From positions 420,030-484,029 of the forward strand of contig NW_005201792.1 in assembly GCF_000372725.1 (NCBI RefSeq): a stretch of DNA of 64,000 nt. Reading direction: 5' to 3'. Source of the stretch: Emiliania huxleyi CCMP1516 (taxonomy: Eukaryota; Haptophyta; Isochrysidales; Noelaerhabdaceae). Below, piece by piece: positions 38,058 to 47,800 of the stretch (position 1 is its first letter; every line of letters starts with the position of its first letter). The notes below the pieces were generated by a model. The model was not told the DNA's origin. It did no database searches and was given only the letters and a program-made list of their open reading frames with translations. Both the position numbers and the translations under genes were made by a program.

Positions 38058-39029
38058 ATGGGTGGCAGTGGCGGGGACGAGGCGGGAGCAAGATGCGCGC
38101 CGCCATGCAGGCTGCACAGGCGAGGATGTTGGGTCACCAGCGGCGAAGGCACAGCAAAGGCCCATGGAAAGGGTGCCGCTGCCATTAGAGACGGGGAAGT
38201 AGTCGGGGGCGTGGGCGCCATCGGAGGCGGGGCTGAGGAGGAACTTGACAGCTGCCCTCTCGACGCAGATGGCTGGCCATCGGGGACAGGGACATTCTGG
38301 CCATACAGGTTTTCGGCAGAGTCGGTCGCGGGCTACAACCGTCGGATGGTAGCATATGAGGCGTACGTGGCAAAGTACCTGAACGAACCTTACGACCCTG
38401 AACGCGCGTGGGAACAAATGAGGCACGCAACGGACATCGCCGGCAGGACGACTTCCCCTTTGCGATTTCGTTGCCAGCCTTGCCTTGAGCCTCGCGTTGA
38501 GCAAGTGGGCGGTGGTGAGGAATGGCCAATGGTCAACGGTAAGCTGGCTAATTTCACGAAGACAAACGCTTACAAATGGCGAGATTGGTACGTGGGAACC
38601 GAGTACTATGCCAAGTGCAAGCGTAAACATGAGACTAAGGCAGCCTGTGATGGAGCGGATGACTACGAATGGCCCAACGAGGATGGCAGTGAAACCCAAC
38701 CAGTGGAGAAAATGAGGAGGCTGGTGAAAGATGCGAAGGAGTACAGCCGCAAAAGAGGCTCAGAGGCACAAAAGAAAGCAAATCGTGAGCAAAATAAAAA
38801 ACGAAAGGAGGAGAGGGCCAACGAGACTCCGCAGGAAAAGGAGGCTCGAAAGGACAAGAGCAACGACAGACGGGAAAGGCAAAATGAGAAGCGAAAGGAG
38901 GAGAGGGCCAACGAGACTCCGCAGGAAAGGGATGTCTTCACACCGTGTCGGGAGGTGTCCGCGACGAGGGGTCGCGACACACATCTCGCACGCGAGGTCG
39001 AACCATGTCCTCTTCTTTCACTTTCCTGA
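38058..39029 (+). CDS. Unrecognised 323-aa protein with charged C-terminal repeats
   Basis: Open frame from the ATG at 38058. The middle has PSGTGTFWPYRFSAESVAGY and KTNAYKWRDWYVGTEYYAKC followed by CKRKHETKAACDGADDYEWP, suggesting a folded domain with Trp and Cys. The C-terminal part is highly charged and contains KRKEERANETPQE twice, 78 bp apart, a recent internal duplication at DNA level (38811-38846 and 38889-38926). Composition is less GC-rich than the conserved genes. It may be an orphan or element-derived gene; I cannot assign it. Confidence 0.45.
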   Translation: MGGSGGDEAGARCAPPCRLHRRGCWVTSGEGTAKAHGKGAAAIRDGEVVGGVGAIGGGAEEELDSCPLDADGWPSGTGTFWPYRFSAESVAGYNRRMVAYEAYVAKYLNEPYDPERAWEQMRHATDIAGRTTSPLRFRCQPCLEPRVEQVGGGEEWPMVNGKLANFTKTNAYKWRDWYVGTEYYAKCKRKHETKAACDGADDYEWPNEDGSETQPVEKMRRLVKDAKEYSRKRGSEAQKKANREQNKKRKEERANETPQEKEARKDKSNDRRERQNEKRKEERANETPQERDVFTPCREVSATRGRDTHLAREVEPCPLLSLS

Positions 39030-40759
39030 ACGCCTTGCCTATCATCATGGTTGCAACTAAAAAGACCTCCAAGCCCTGGGAGCCCTCCCCTTACTATATT
39101 AGCCACTTTCCGCACAATTTTGGCACCGAACCAGCTGAAGCTCTCGACTCGTCGACCGAGCTCTGGACGATGCCGACCTCAAACCACCAGCGCCAGCAAC
39201 GACGCGCCACGGCTCGCCGCGCCGCTGTTGCGACCGACGACGTGCCCGACGCCGTCCCGCGGCCGAAAGGAAGAGGCCCGCGCAACCACTTCTGGGACCC
39301 GCGGCCGCCGGGCGTGCGGCGGCACAACGAGTCGAACGAACCGAACCAGCGCAGAGCGGCGCGTCTCGCGAGCGCCCGCGGCCGCCACGCCGACGCCGTC
39401 CGCGGCCGACGGTGGTCGCGAATCAACGCGGCGCGGTGCAACGAGGCCAAGTCCTTCCAGGCTCCCGCCAGCAGCGCCTCGTGGCGTGGGCTGCACGGCC
39501 CTTCGAGACGGCCCGGGGGGCGGTGAGAGACCTCTCCCGCCGGCATGGCGCACTATATCACCCGTAGAGGCCTCTTTATAGTCGCCTTTTGGCACCTCCT
39601 CTCTCCACGCCGCCGATTAGACCTCGCCGCATCGCATCGCCCCCTTCCCTGCCCCGTCGCCCTCCTGAGCTCTCCCTCCTTCGCTCCAGCCATGCACAGG
39701 ACCGCTGGACCATTGGCCCGCGTGCCAGGCGTCCGGGACGGCCGGGTATCGGCTCCGTACTTTGAGCCCTCTTGGGCCACCCTCGCGTCCACCGGCCGGC
39801 AGAGCACCGCTTGGGCGACTCAGACGGCCCGCCCGACCAGCGCGTTCGATCGTGCCGCCCCCACAGCGTCAGTGGCGTGCGTGGGGTGGCAGGCGGCGTC
39901 AGCGCAGCCCCTCGTGGGGGTGCCCACCGCTCTCCTCTCACCGCTCCCCCCCGCCCGTGGCACCCCACACACTCGTCCCTCCTCAGGGGCGCAAGGCGGC
40001 ACGGCACGTTCAGCGCTTGCCTCGGCCCACCTCGCCTTCACGCCCGCCACCGCGACCAAGGAGGTGGCCTCGGCGGCCCAGATGAAGCCCGTGCGTGCGG
40101 CTCGTTTGGGAGCCGCATGCCGTCCCTCTCTCGCCGGCGCTGCTCACCACGCCCAAGCCTACGCCGAGGAACCCGTCGCGCCCGTCGCTCACGAGCTGGT
40201 GGCTCGCATCGACCGAGCCGTCCAGCTTTCTCACGCCCTGCCCACGATCAAATTCGAGACGACCAACATCCGACCACAAAAAAGGCCCGCGCGTGCTGCG
40301 CGGGCCGGCGAGCGACTAGCGAGCCAACCTGCTAGTCAATAAATAAATAGAGCGTTTCCAGGACAGAGAAAACACACGGCGCGCGCCCTCCCCGGGGGGG
40401 GGGGGGGGGGCGCCGCGCTCAGGCCTACTTTTGCGGAGTGAAATTTCTTTTTCCCGCGCCGGTCCCGTTCCACGGGGGAGGCGCGGGCCGCCTCCTACTG
40501 CGTGCGCTCTCCTAGTTCTCCTGCTCCCTGCTCCTGACAAGGGACAGTCGCAGCACGGTGGACTCCCTATTCCACTGGCGATCTCTCTCGACTAGCGACC
40601 TTCCTCCGGCTTCTCACTGGCAGTCTCTCCTAGCACGGGCACACTGACAGAGGCGGCCAAGGCTCACGCCGTGGGTGGCAGGCGCGGTGATCGAGTGTTA
40701 AACCCAGATTTTAAAAGAATTTTAATACCTCTTGCCGAAAATTCTTTTTCCAACTCACC
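39030..40759. other. Region with weakly supported ORFs and repeat DNA
   Basis: Plus-strand frame 39005-39526 (MSSSFTFLNALPIIMVATKK at its start) and frame 39692-40342 (MHRTAGPLARVPGVRDGRVS at its start) are open and could be small genes, the second with an acidic/Ala-rich end (HELVARIDRAVQLSHALPTI). Neither matches a family I know. 40391-40411 is a C/G homopolymer stretch. 40641-40695 repeats part of 24778-24855. Confidence 0.35.
40738..40750 (+). promoter_or_regulatory. AAAATTCTTTTTC motif 10 bp upstream of the S4-domain gene
   Basis: The motif ends 9 bp before the ATG at 40760, so it lies in the leader or core promoter. Same core as at 27793 and 24478. Confidence 0.4.
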
Positions 40760-41850
40760 ATGTGTATGCTCCGCTCGGCGTCGTGCGTGTCGCGGCTGCC
40801 CACGCGCGCGCGCCCTGTCTCGCGCGCGCTGTCGAGCCGGGCCGGCGGCGGCGGCCGGCGCGGCGGCGACTCGTCCGGCGCCGACGGCCAGCACCTGCAC
40901 GTGCTCTTCCCGCGAAAGGGCGCCTACCAGGCCAGCATGGAGGTCAAGAAGCGGATCCTGTACGCGACGCCTCACATGGGCGGCAACAAGCTCAAGAAGC
41001 TTGCGCGCCTCCACGCGCGCAAGGGCACGATGGACTCCTTCGTCGCCGATCTCGAGTCGCGCCTCGACCGCTTCATCTACCGCTGCAACCTGGTGCCGTC
41101 GATATTCGCGGCGCGGCATGTGATTGGCCACAAGCACATCCTCGTCAACGGCTTCCCCACGAATCGCTCCTCGCTGCTGCTCAAGCCCATGTCCATCGTC
41201 GAGCCGCGGCCCAGCTCGAAGGCCCTCTTCCGCCGGCTGGCGCGCCGCCGCCTGCGCTCCAACACCTTTGCCATCGCCCCGAGCGCGCTGCCGGAGGAGG
41301 AGGAGGAGGAGAAGGAGGAGGGCGGCGAGGCGGCGCCGGGCCGTCGATCAGGAGCCGACCAGAGGGCCGACCTTGATCACCTCCTCGCCGACGCCACCCC
41401 GCCGCGTGTGTACCGCCTCCCGCCTCCCGTGGCGGGAGCAGCTGCGCCCGCCGGCAGCCTTGGCTCGGCGTCGCATGCGAGCCGTCTGGAGCAGGCGCGG
41501 GGCTCTCCCTCCCCCCCTCCCCCCACCCCAACACAACCACCCTTCCGCGCACCGCCACCACCCACGCGCCCTCGCCGCCGCGCGGCCGCGCCCTCTCCCG
41601 ACTGCAGGTGCTGCTCTCTGTCCTCCCGGCCCTAGCCTCCGGCCCTGCGGCGGACATGCTGTGGGCGCGCCACGCGGACCTGGCGGTGCGGGCGCCGGCG
41701 CAGCGCGCAGGCGCGGGCGGCGCGCCTCCCATCTCTGTCACGTCTAGCGACTCGGAGGGCGGGCGCACACCGCTGCTGACCCTCGACCGGCTGCGGGTGC
41801 GAAAGATCCTGCTCGCGCTGCTCGCCCTCGCGCCAGGCGCCGGCGAGTAG
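40760..41850 (+). CDS. Mitochondrial small-subunit ribosomal protein S4 (uS4m)-like
   Basis: Exons 40760-41494 and 41608-41850 with a 113-nt GC-AG intron give 325 aa. The leader MCMLRSASCVSRLPTRARPV with later SRALSSR is a good mitochondrial presequence. Residues about 55-75 carry RKGAYQASMEVKKRILYATP. The S4 RNA-binding domain is at about 90-135: SRLDRFIYRCNLVPSIFAAR then HVIGHKHILVNGFPTNRSSL. An acidic/Ala-rich extension and a second exon rich in hydrophobic residues (RVRKILLALLALAPGAGE) follow. In uS4 this domain binds small-subunit rRNA early in assembly. It could instead be another S4-domain mitochondrial protein, but length and leader favour uS4m. Confidence 0.75.
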
Positions 41851-42471
41851 GCGTGTGGTCGAAGGGTCGAGGGGGCGCGCCCGCCGCGTACGCCTTCCCC
41901 TACGGGCATTTCTCTTTCACGCCAATGGCGCGTTCGCGGGTGTGTTCGCGCCTCGCGCCTTGGGCCCTGCTGGGGGGTCCTGCCGACCTCCACCGACCTG
42001 GGCCGCCGGGCATGCCGCCGGGGTTTCTTAGCGGTTTATTGAGAGCGTTCTCTCTCGCTCGCTCTCGTCGAGTCTACTTTGTAGATCGATGATTGACAGT
42101 CAGGTTCCTCAGGACGAGATCTCACACGAAAACGTAACATGCAGAGAATTGCAGATGCGAGATGGCACGGCACAGGGCACACCCACACGGGTCACGGCGC
42201 ACGCGACACGGATCACGGTCTCGCGTTTGATGCGCTACGAGATACCCACACCCGGCACTCAGTCACTGATCCCCCCCCCCCCCCCCCTTTATATGACGAG
42301 GCTACTGCGTACTGGTGCCTGCAGCGGCTGAGTGCACATGACGACACGCCCGTACAGCCGGACACGGTGTTGTGAGCAGCTGCTCGCCTGTGATACTGTC
42401 CGCACTGCTTGTGCATCGGTCGTCTCTTCAACGCCGGTGCCGTGGTGCTGTCTTCCCTCCTCAGTCTCCCC
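41851..42471. other. Intergenic region between convergent genes
   Basis: Contains a run of 17 C at 42270-42287. No gene supported. Confidence 0.5.
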
Positions 42472-43644
42472 TCAGAGTTCGACCGTCTCCGACTTGACGA
42501 CGCCTTCGGAGGGGCTGGCGTCCCGCCCGGCCTCGTCGTCAAGTCGGAGACCCGCCCTGCTCGACGACGGCGGACGGTCGCCGCAGCGATAGCCGTGGTA
42601 CTGCGATTTTGCGGCGGGGGGAGAAGGGTGGGGGTCTGCGGGGGCGCCAAAAGAGGGGGGGCAGAGGGGCGTCTGCACCCTGCTGCTCTCCGAGTCCCAG
42701 GAGCTAGCCACCCTGCTGACGACCGAGGCGATGGCGAGGACAAACACGACAAGCGAAGCCGCGAGGAGGGCCCCGGCGGCCGCCCGCCAGGCCGAGAAGT
42801 TGCGCACCAGCGCGGCCAGGTTGGAGGGGTGCGCAAACAGGCGCGGCGTCACGTCGTCGAGGCTCCACCACGGCGGCGGAGGCGCGGGCGGGGGGGCGAA
42901 GCGGGGCGGCGGCGGCGAGCGGAGTCTTCGGGGCGGGGGCGGCGAGCGCACTCGCCGAGGCGGGGGCGACGACCGGACGGGGGGCGGCGGCGGCGGAGGA
43001 GGAGGTCGATGCGGCGGCGGCGGCGCGTGCGCGTGGACGAGCCGGAGTCGCGCGAGGGCAGAGAAGAGGGCGTTGCTCCAGTAGGAGCTGGGGTGGAGGG
43101 GGGCGGGCACGCGCTTGGAGGGCGGCCTGGAGGCGGGCGGCGGCCTGGAGGCGGGCGGCGGCGGCGGTGGCGCCGCGCCGACCAGCGCCGCGCTGATCGA
43201 GTCGAACATCTCGGACAGAAAGGAGCCGGGGTGGGCGGTGGCGGTCTCGCGCGGCGACGCGTACTGGCGCGCAGGAGCGTGCGCCTTGGCCGAGGGAGCG
43301 AGCTGCTCGTGGCTCACCTCGGCGACCGAGGCGGCGGCCGCCGCCGCCGCGCCAAACGCGGTGAACAGGTAGGAGCTCGGCCGCCGGTGCTGCAGCGGCG
43401 GTTCGTCGTATCCTTGGATCGGCTCCGTCGCCTTGGCACGCGGGGGAAAGGACCATCCGGTGCCGTACAGCGCCTTTGGGGGCCGCTCGCCCTTGGTCGC
43501 GCTGCTCTCCCCCACCCACGACCGACGCGACCGCGGCTTGTGCTCCTCGTCAACGCGGAGGAGTGAGCGCGCGTGCTGATCTTGTGCTCCTCCGTCCAGC
43601 GACGCGACGGCTGAAATGCTGCACAGAGTCAGGATGGCGCTCAT
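42472..43644 (-). CDS. Pro-rich single-pass membrane protein with signal peptide, unassigned
   Basis: The frame is open from 43968, but the upstream part lies in a MITE-like element. The ATG at 43644 gives MSAILTLCSISAVASLDGGA, a plausible signal peptide, and a 390-aa protein. The middle is Pro-rich with repeated RRVRSPPPPRRLRSPPPP-like units. A hydrophobic segment near residue 325 (AAGALLAASLVVFVLAIASV) is a likely transmembrane helix, followed by a short Ser/Pro-rich tail. A cell-surface role is possible. No domain is recognised, and low complexity makes the exact model uncertain. Confidence 0.5.
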   Translation of the reverse strand: MSAILTLCSISAVASLDGGAQDQHARSLLRVDEEHKPRSRRSWVGESSATKGERPPKALYGTGWSFPPRAKATEPIQGYDEPPLQHRRPSSYLFTAFGAAAAAAASVAEVSHEQLAPSAKAHAPARQYASPRETATAHPGSFLSEMFDSISAALVGAAPPPPPPASRPPPASRPPSKRVPAPLHPSSYWSNALFSALARLRLVHAHAPPPPHRPPPPPPPPPVRSSPPPRRVRSPPPPRRLRSPPPPRFAPPPAPPPPWWSLDDVTPRLFAHPSNLAALVRNFSAWRAAAGALLAASLVVFVLAIASVVSRVASSWDSESSRVQTPLCPPSFGAPADPHPSPPAAKSQYHGYRCGDRPPSSSRAGLRLDDEAGRDASPSEGVVKSETVEL

Positions 43645-43708
43645 ACACCGCCCGCGGCAAGGCGCGAGACACACCGCGCGAATTACGACCAACCGGCACT
43701 CCGCCTCA

Positions 43709-43916
43709 GGGTTCCGGCTCCTAGCCAGATAGGGGGTCTCCGCCAATAGGTAGGTAGGTCCGGTTTTGACCGCCCCAGAGGGCCCTGCAACAGGTAGGTA
43801 CCCCATATTTTCGTCTTTTTTCGCTTCGCTGCGCGGCCTGGGGGTAGGTAGGTAGGTAGGCGTTTTGGCGCGAGTCATGGTAAACAGACCCCCTATCTGG
43901 CTAGGAGCCGGAACCC
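43709..43916. mobile_element. MITE-like element with perfect 30-bp terminal inverted repeats
   Basis: Bases 43709-43738 are the exact reverse complement of 43887-43916 (arm begins GGGTTCCGGCTCCTAGCCAG). The 208-bp element contains several GGTAGGTA runs and GTCCGGTTTTGACCG. A related, incomplete copy lies at 19078-19175. No clear target-site duplication was seen. Confidence 0.75.
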
Positions 43917-44151
43917 AGGGTAGAATGGGTTCGGGCTCCAAGCCGACAGGGGATGGTACGTATTGCATCGCGTGAGAGCAGACCCACTTAGCACTGCCAG
44001 GGCGCCCGAGAAAACATCATCAAACGACAGACTACCGGTACCACGTGGTTCCAATCTGAAGCTCCGAGAAAGCAGTGTGCCCATCCCCGCAGCAAGCACC
44101 TACCACCAGGCCAGCCCGAGCGAGCCAAACGCTCGGCCAAAGCAAGATGCC

Positions 44152-44614
44152 TCACTCCTCCTCCCTCACGCCACCGCGCCTGCCTGGCTTCGAGCTGGCA
44201 GCCTCCTCGCCGTGTAGTCGGGCCGCAGCGGCGCGCCTCCTGTCCAGATCGGCCTTTGCGACCTCGGCCTCCTCTCTCGTTCTCGGCGGCCGCTGCCCCT
44301 CCGCCGGGTACGACACGTACTGCCTCGACATGACCAGCCACTCCACCTGCGCAAGCGCAGGCGCGGCCCCGGGTTGGGAGCGCGGCGCGCGCGGTAGGCC
44401 GGCCGGAGAGGGCGTGGGCCCGGCGCGCCGCTTTGTCGTTCATAAACACGGCGGCCGTCGCAATGGGGGCTATGATGACCAGGATGAACTTGAAGTTCTC
44501 CAGCACCATCGTGCTGAGGAGCGACCGCCCGCTGCCCTTCCACATCGACCGGCGCCCACGGACCGTCGGGCCGCGCGCTGCGCGGGCGAGCGTCCGGCTG
44601 CCCAGGAGCCACAT
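44152..44614 (-). CDS. PET100-like cytochrome c oxidase assembly factor
   Basis: Exons 44614-44420 and 44346-44152, with a 73-nt GC-AG intron, give 129 aa. Residues 1-35 (MWLLGSRTLARAARGPTVRG and MWKGSG) form an Arg-rich mitochondrial presequence. Then comes the PET100 core: MVLENFKFILVIIAPIATAA with FMNDKAARR, and after the intron VEWLVMSRQYVSYPAEGQRP, followed by a charged helix (TREEAEVAKADLDRRRAAAA). The order short hydrophobic segment, then YVxYPxE, is the family hallmark. PET100 sits in the inner mitochondrial membrane and helps COX assembly. It is divergent to the tandem cyclohydrolase gene, with start codons 230 bp apart. Confidence 0.75.
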
Positions 44615-44844
44615 GCGTGGACGACGAGGTGCGGTGTGTAGAGCTTCGCGGCAGCGTGAACCGCCGGCGCTCGGACGCTTGGTTCCGAGAGACTTCCTCT
44701 GAAAGAAATCGCGCATGGTAGCTGTTCTTAGATTTGCCAACCATTCCTGCGAGCGAGTGCGTGAATCGATTCTTCCACCAGTTTCGATCGGCCTTTGTTG
44801 GCCGGCATCCATCCAAGTCTCTTGCCGCTCCCGGGCTCCTCCAG
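44615..44844. promoter_or_regulatory. Candidate bidirectional promoter between PET100-like and the GCHII-like gene
   Basis: Only 230 bp separate the two divergent ATGs. The plus-strand frame is open from 44734, so a short upstream extension of that protein cannot be excluded. Confidence 0.4.
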
Positions 44845-47800
44845 ATGTCGCTCCACCCGAGCACGCGCCACATCATCAAGCTGACCACCCACCCGTCGCA
44901 GTTCGACGTCGAGCCGGAGCCGATCCGCTGGGCAAAAGCCGACCCGCACGAGCGAGGGCCGGTGGTCGCCACCGTTACGCACCCCGGGCGCCGCAATGCC
45001 GTCGGCGCGCACAGCGGCACGTACTCGGTGTACCGCGCGGTCGCGCTGGCCGCACACGCCTCGCCCGCCGGCTTCCGTCCGGACTTCACCAACACGCTGC
45101 CGCCGTGTCAGATCGGGCCGCACCCCGCGTGGTCGAAGCCTGGCGCGATTGTCTCGCTCGACCCGTGGGGGCACCTTCCGCAGGAGATCTTCGCCAAGCG
45201 GATGGCGTCCGGCGAGCTGGACGTGCGGCCGACCATCTCGGTGACGCGGAGCCACCTCGACCTCCCAGAGATCAAGGAGGCGGTCTCTGTCGGCCGGCTC
45301 ACGCCCGACGCAAAGTTCCTGATGGCGGACGGCGCCGTCGTCACGACAAAGGCGGCGATCGAGCCGGTCTGGCACCTGCCGGGCGTGGCGCGGCGGTTCG
45401 GTGCGGACGAGCTTCGCTCGGCGCTCCCTCCCTCCTCCCCGCCGACGGCTGTGCGCCCCCCTGCGGTCAGGCGTGGAGGAGAGCCATCTTCGGCGCGTGC
45501 TGTACGAGCACACGGGTGGCATGTTCCCGGAGCTGGTGACGCGGGCGGACCTCGAGATCTTCCTGCCGCCGATCAACGGGCTCACCATCTACATGGTGGG
45601 CGATGTCGCCACCATCCCCGACCCCGACGCGCCTCTCGTGGTGCGGAGACCGCCCGCAGGGAGGGAGAGGGTGGGAGAGAGAGGCAGGGAGGGAGAGGGT
45701 GGGAGAGAGAGGCAGGGAGGGAGAGGGTGGGAGAGAGGCAGGCAGGGAGGGAGAGGGTGGGAGAGAGAGGCAGGGAGGGAGAGGGAGTGTGAGCTCCTCG
45801 GCCCCTGTCGCCCGCGTGACACCGGTGGCTGCCTTGCCAGGTGCGGCTGCACGACGAGTCGTACGACGCGGAGCTCTTCGGTCCCTGTCTAGTCTGAGAC
45901 ACTCCTCGCCACAAAATGGCTACACACACCTGCGAGACGCCTCCCCAGACACTCGTCGACGACGCGCGGAGCTCCTGCCCTCGAGCGCCGAATCTCGGCT
46001 CGCCTCGGCTCCTCTCTGCCAGCCTCGCCGCTTCCTCGCGCAGGCTCCCACGCGAGCACCGGCCGGCTCTGGCTCGTCTACGGCATCGAGGAGTGCGTGC
46101 GCGCCGCGCAGGCGGGCGGCTGCGGGCTGATCGTCTACGCGAGGCAGGAGGGGAACGCGCTGGGCGAGGTCGCAAAGTTCTTGGTCCACAACGCGCGCGC
46201 AAAGTCGCAGCAGGCGGCGCCTCGCCCTCTCTTCCCTCCCCCCCCCCTCCTCTCGCCCCCGGGCTCCCTCCCTCGCTCCACGCGCCGACCAGCCGCACGC
46301 AAGGAAGCCGCACGCACCGCCCTTGCGGGGGGCGTCAGTCCCTCGCCCACCCCTCGCCCGCCGCCCGCCGCGCCCCTCGCCGCTCCGCAGGGCTCCGACG
46401 TGCGACAGAGAGAGGAGGAGACGGAGCGGGTGACCGGCGCAGCCGACGTGCGGCTGTACGAGCTCTGCGCCGACCCCCTCCTCTGGCTCGGCACCTCTCG
46501 CAGACGCCTCCCAGACTCGGACTAGACGCCTCCCAGACGCCACCCAGACACCACCTAGAGACACCTCCTACACTCCCCCCCCCCCCGCTCGGCACACGTC
46601 CCGACCTCGCGCCTCGCTCCCTCTCTGCCTGCGCGGCTCTCCCTGCACGCCGCCGCGCTCAGAGCGCAGGCGTCCATCCATTCACACATGAAGGAAAGAA
46701 TACAGTAGAGGCACCCCGCGGACCTCCTATCATGACGTGACATGATGCCACGTGGCATGCAGGCATCTCGCGGATCCACACCTTCGTCACCTCTTCGGGC
46801 GCAAAGACTCGCGCGGTGCAGGCGGCCGGCATCGAAATCATCAAGACCGTCAAGCTGCCTGCCTCGCTGCTGCCTCCGTCCGCGATCGCCGAGGCGCGCG
46901 CGTCTGGCCCCTCGCCCGCGTCGCGTCGCCCTCGCCCGCGTCGCGAGTGCCGGCCCCGCGCCTCACCGCCGCCGCCCCCTCCGCAGGCCAACTTCAAGGA
47001 GGAGCGCAGCAAGGGAAGCTTCTCGAACCCCGTCTCGCCCCTCATCGGCTCCAACAACGGGCCGCCGGTCCCGCCCGCGCCGCTGCTCGAGGGCCCAGCC
47101 TCGCCGCGCCGCAGCGGCGCGCCGGCGCACCGCTTCATCTCGCTCACCTCGCACGCGGCCCAGTTCTCGGTGTCGCCGCTCCCGGTGCGGTGGGGCGCGG
47201 CGGAGCCGGCGAGTCGCGGCGCGGTGGTTGCGACGCTCGCCCACCCGCAGCACCGCAACGCGATCGGGACGCACAACGGTCCGTACGCGGTCTACCGCGC
47301 GGTCGGCATCGCAAAGCAAATCATCGACCCGTCCCGCCCTCTCGACCTGCAGAGCACCGAGCCCCCCCGTCGCCGTCGGGCCGGCCGGCGAGCGGCGTCT
47401 CTTCACGGCCTGGGCTGTGAACAGGCACCGAGCCCGTCGTCACCATCGGGCCGTACCCCTCGTGGTACAACGCGGACGCCATCGTCGCGCTCGACCCGTG
47501 GGGCGCGATGGTGTCGGCGCCCGACTCGGCGCTCTCCGCCGCCGCGCGCGCTCGCGGCGTGAGCGTGCAGCCCTCCATCGCAATCTCGCGCTTCGAGGCG
47601 CGCATGCCCGAGATCGTCGAGGCGCTGCGCGAGGGGCGGCTCTCCGCGGACGGCACGATCCTGCGCGAGGGCGGCGTCGTCTCCTGCATCAAGGCCTCCA
47701 TCGAGCCTGTCTGGCACCTGCCCGGCATCGCGCGCCGCTTCAAGCTCGACGAGGAGGCGCTGCGCCGCAAGCTGTTCGAGCACACGGGTGGCATGTTCCC

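Noticed and set aside
44734-44844. N-terminal extension of the GCHII-like protein
   Set aside because: The extension would begin with TTG; the first ATG in frame is 44845. An upstream exon is possible but not shown.
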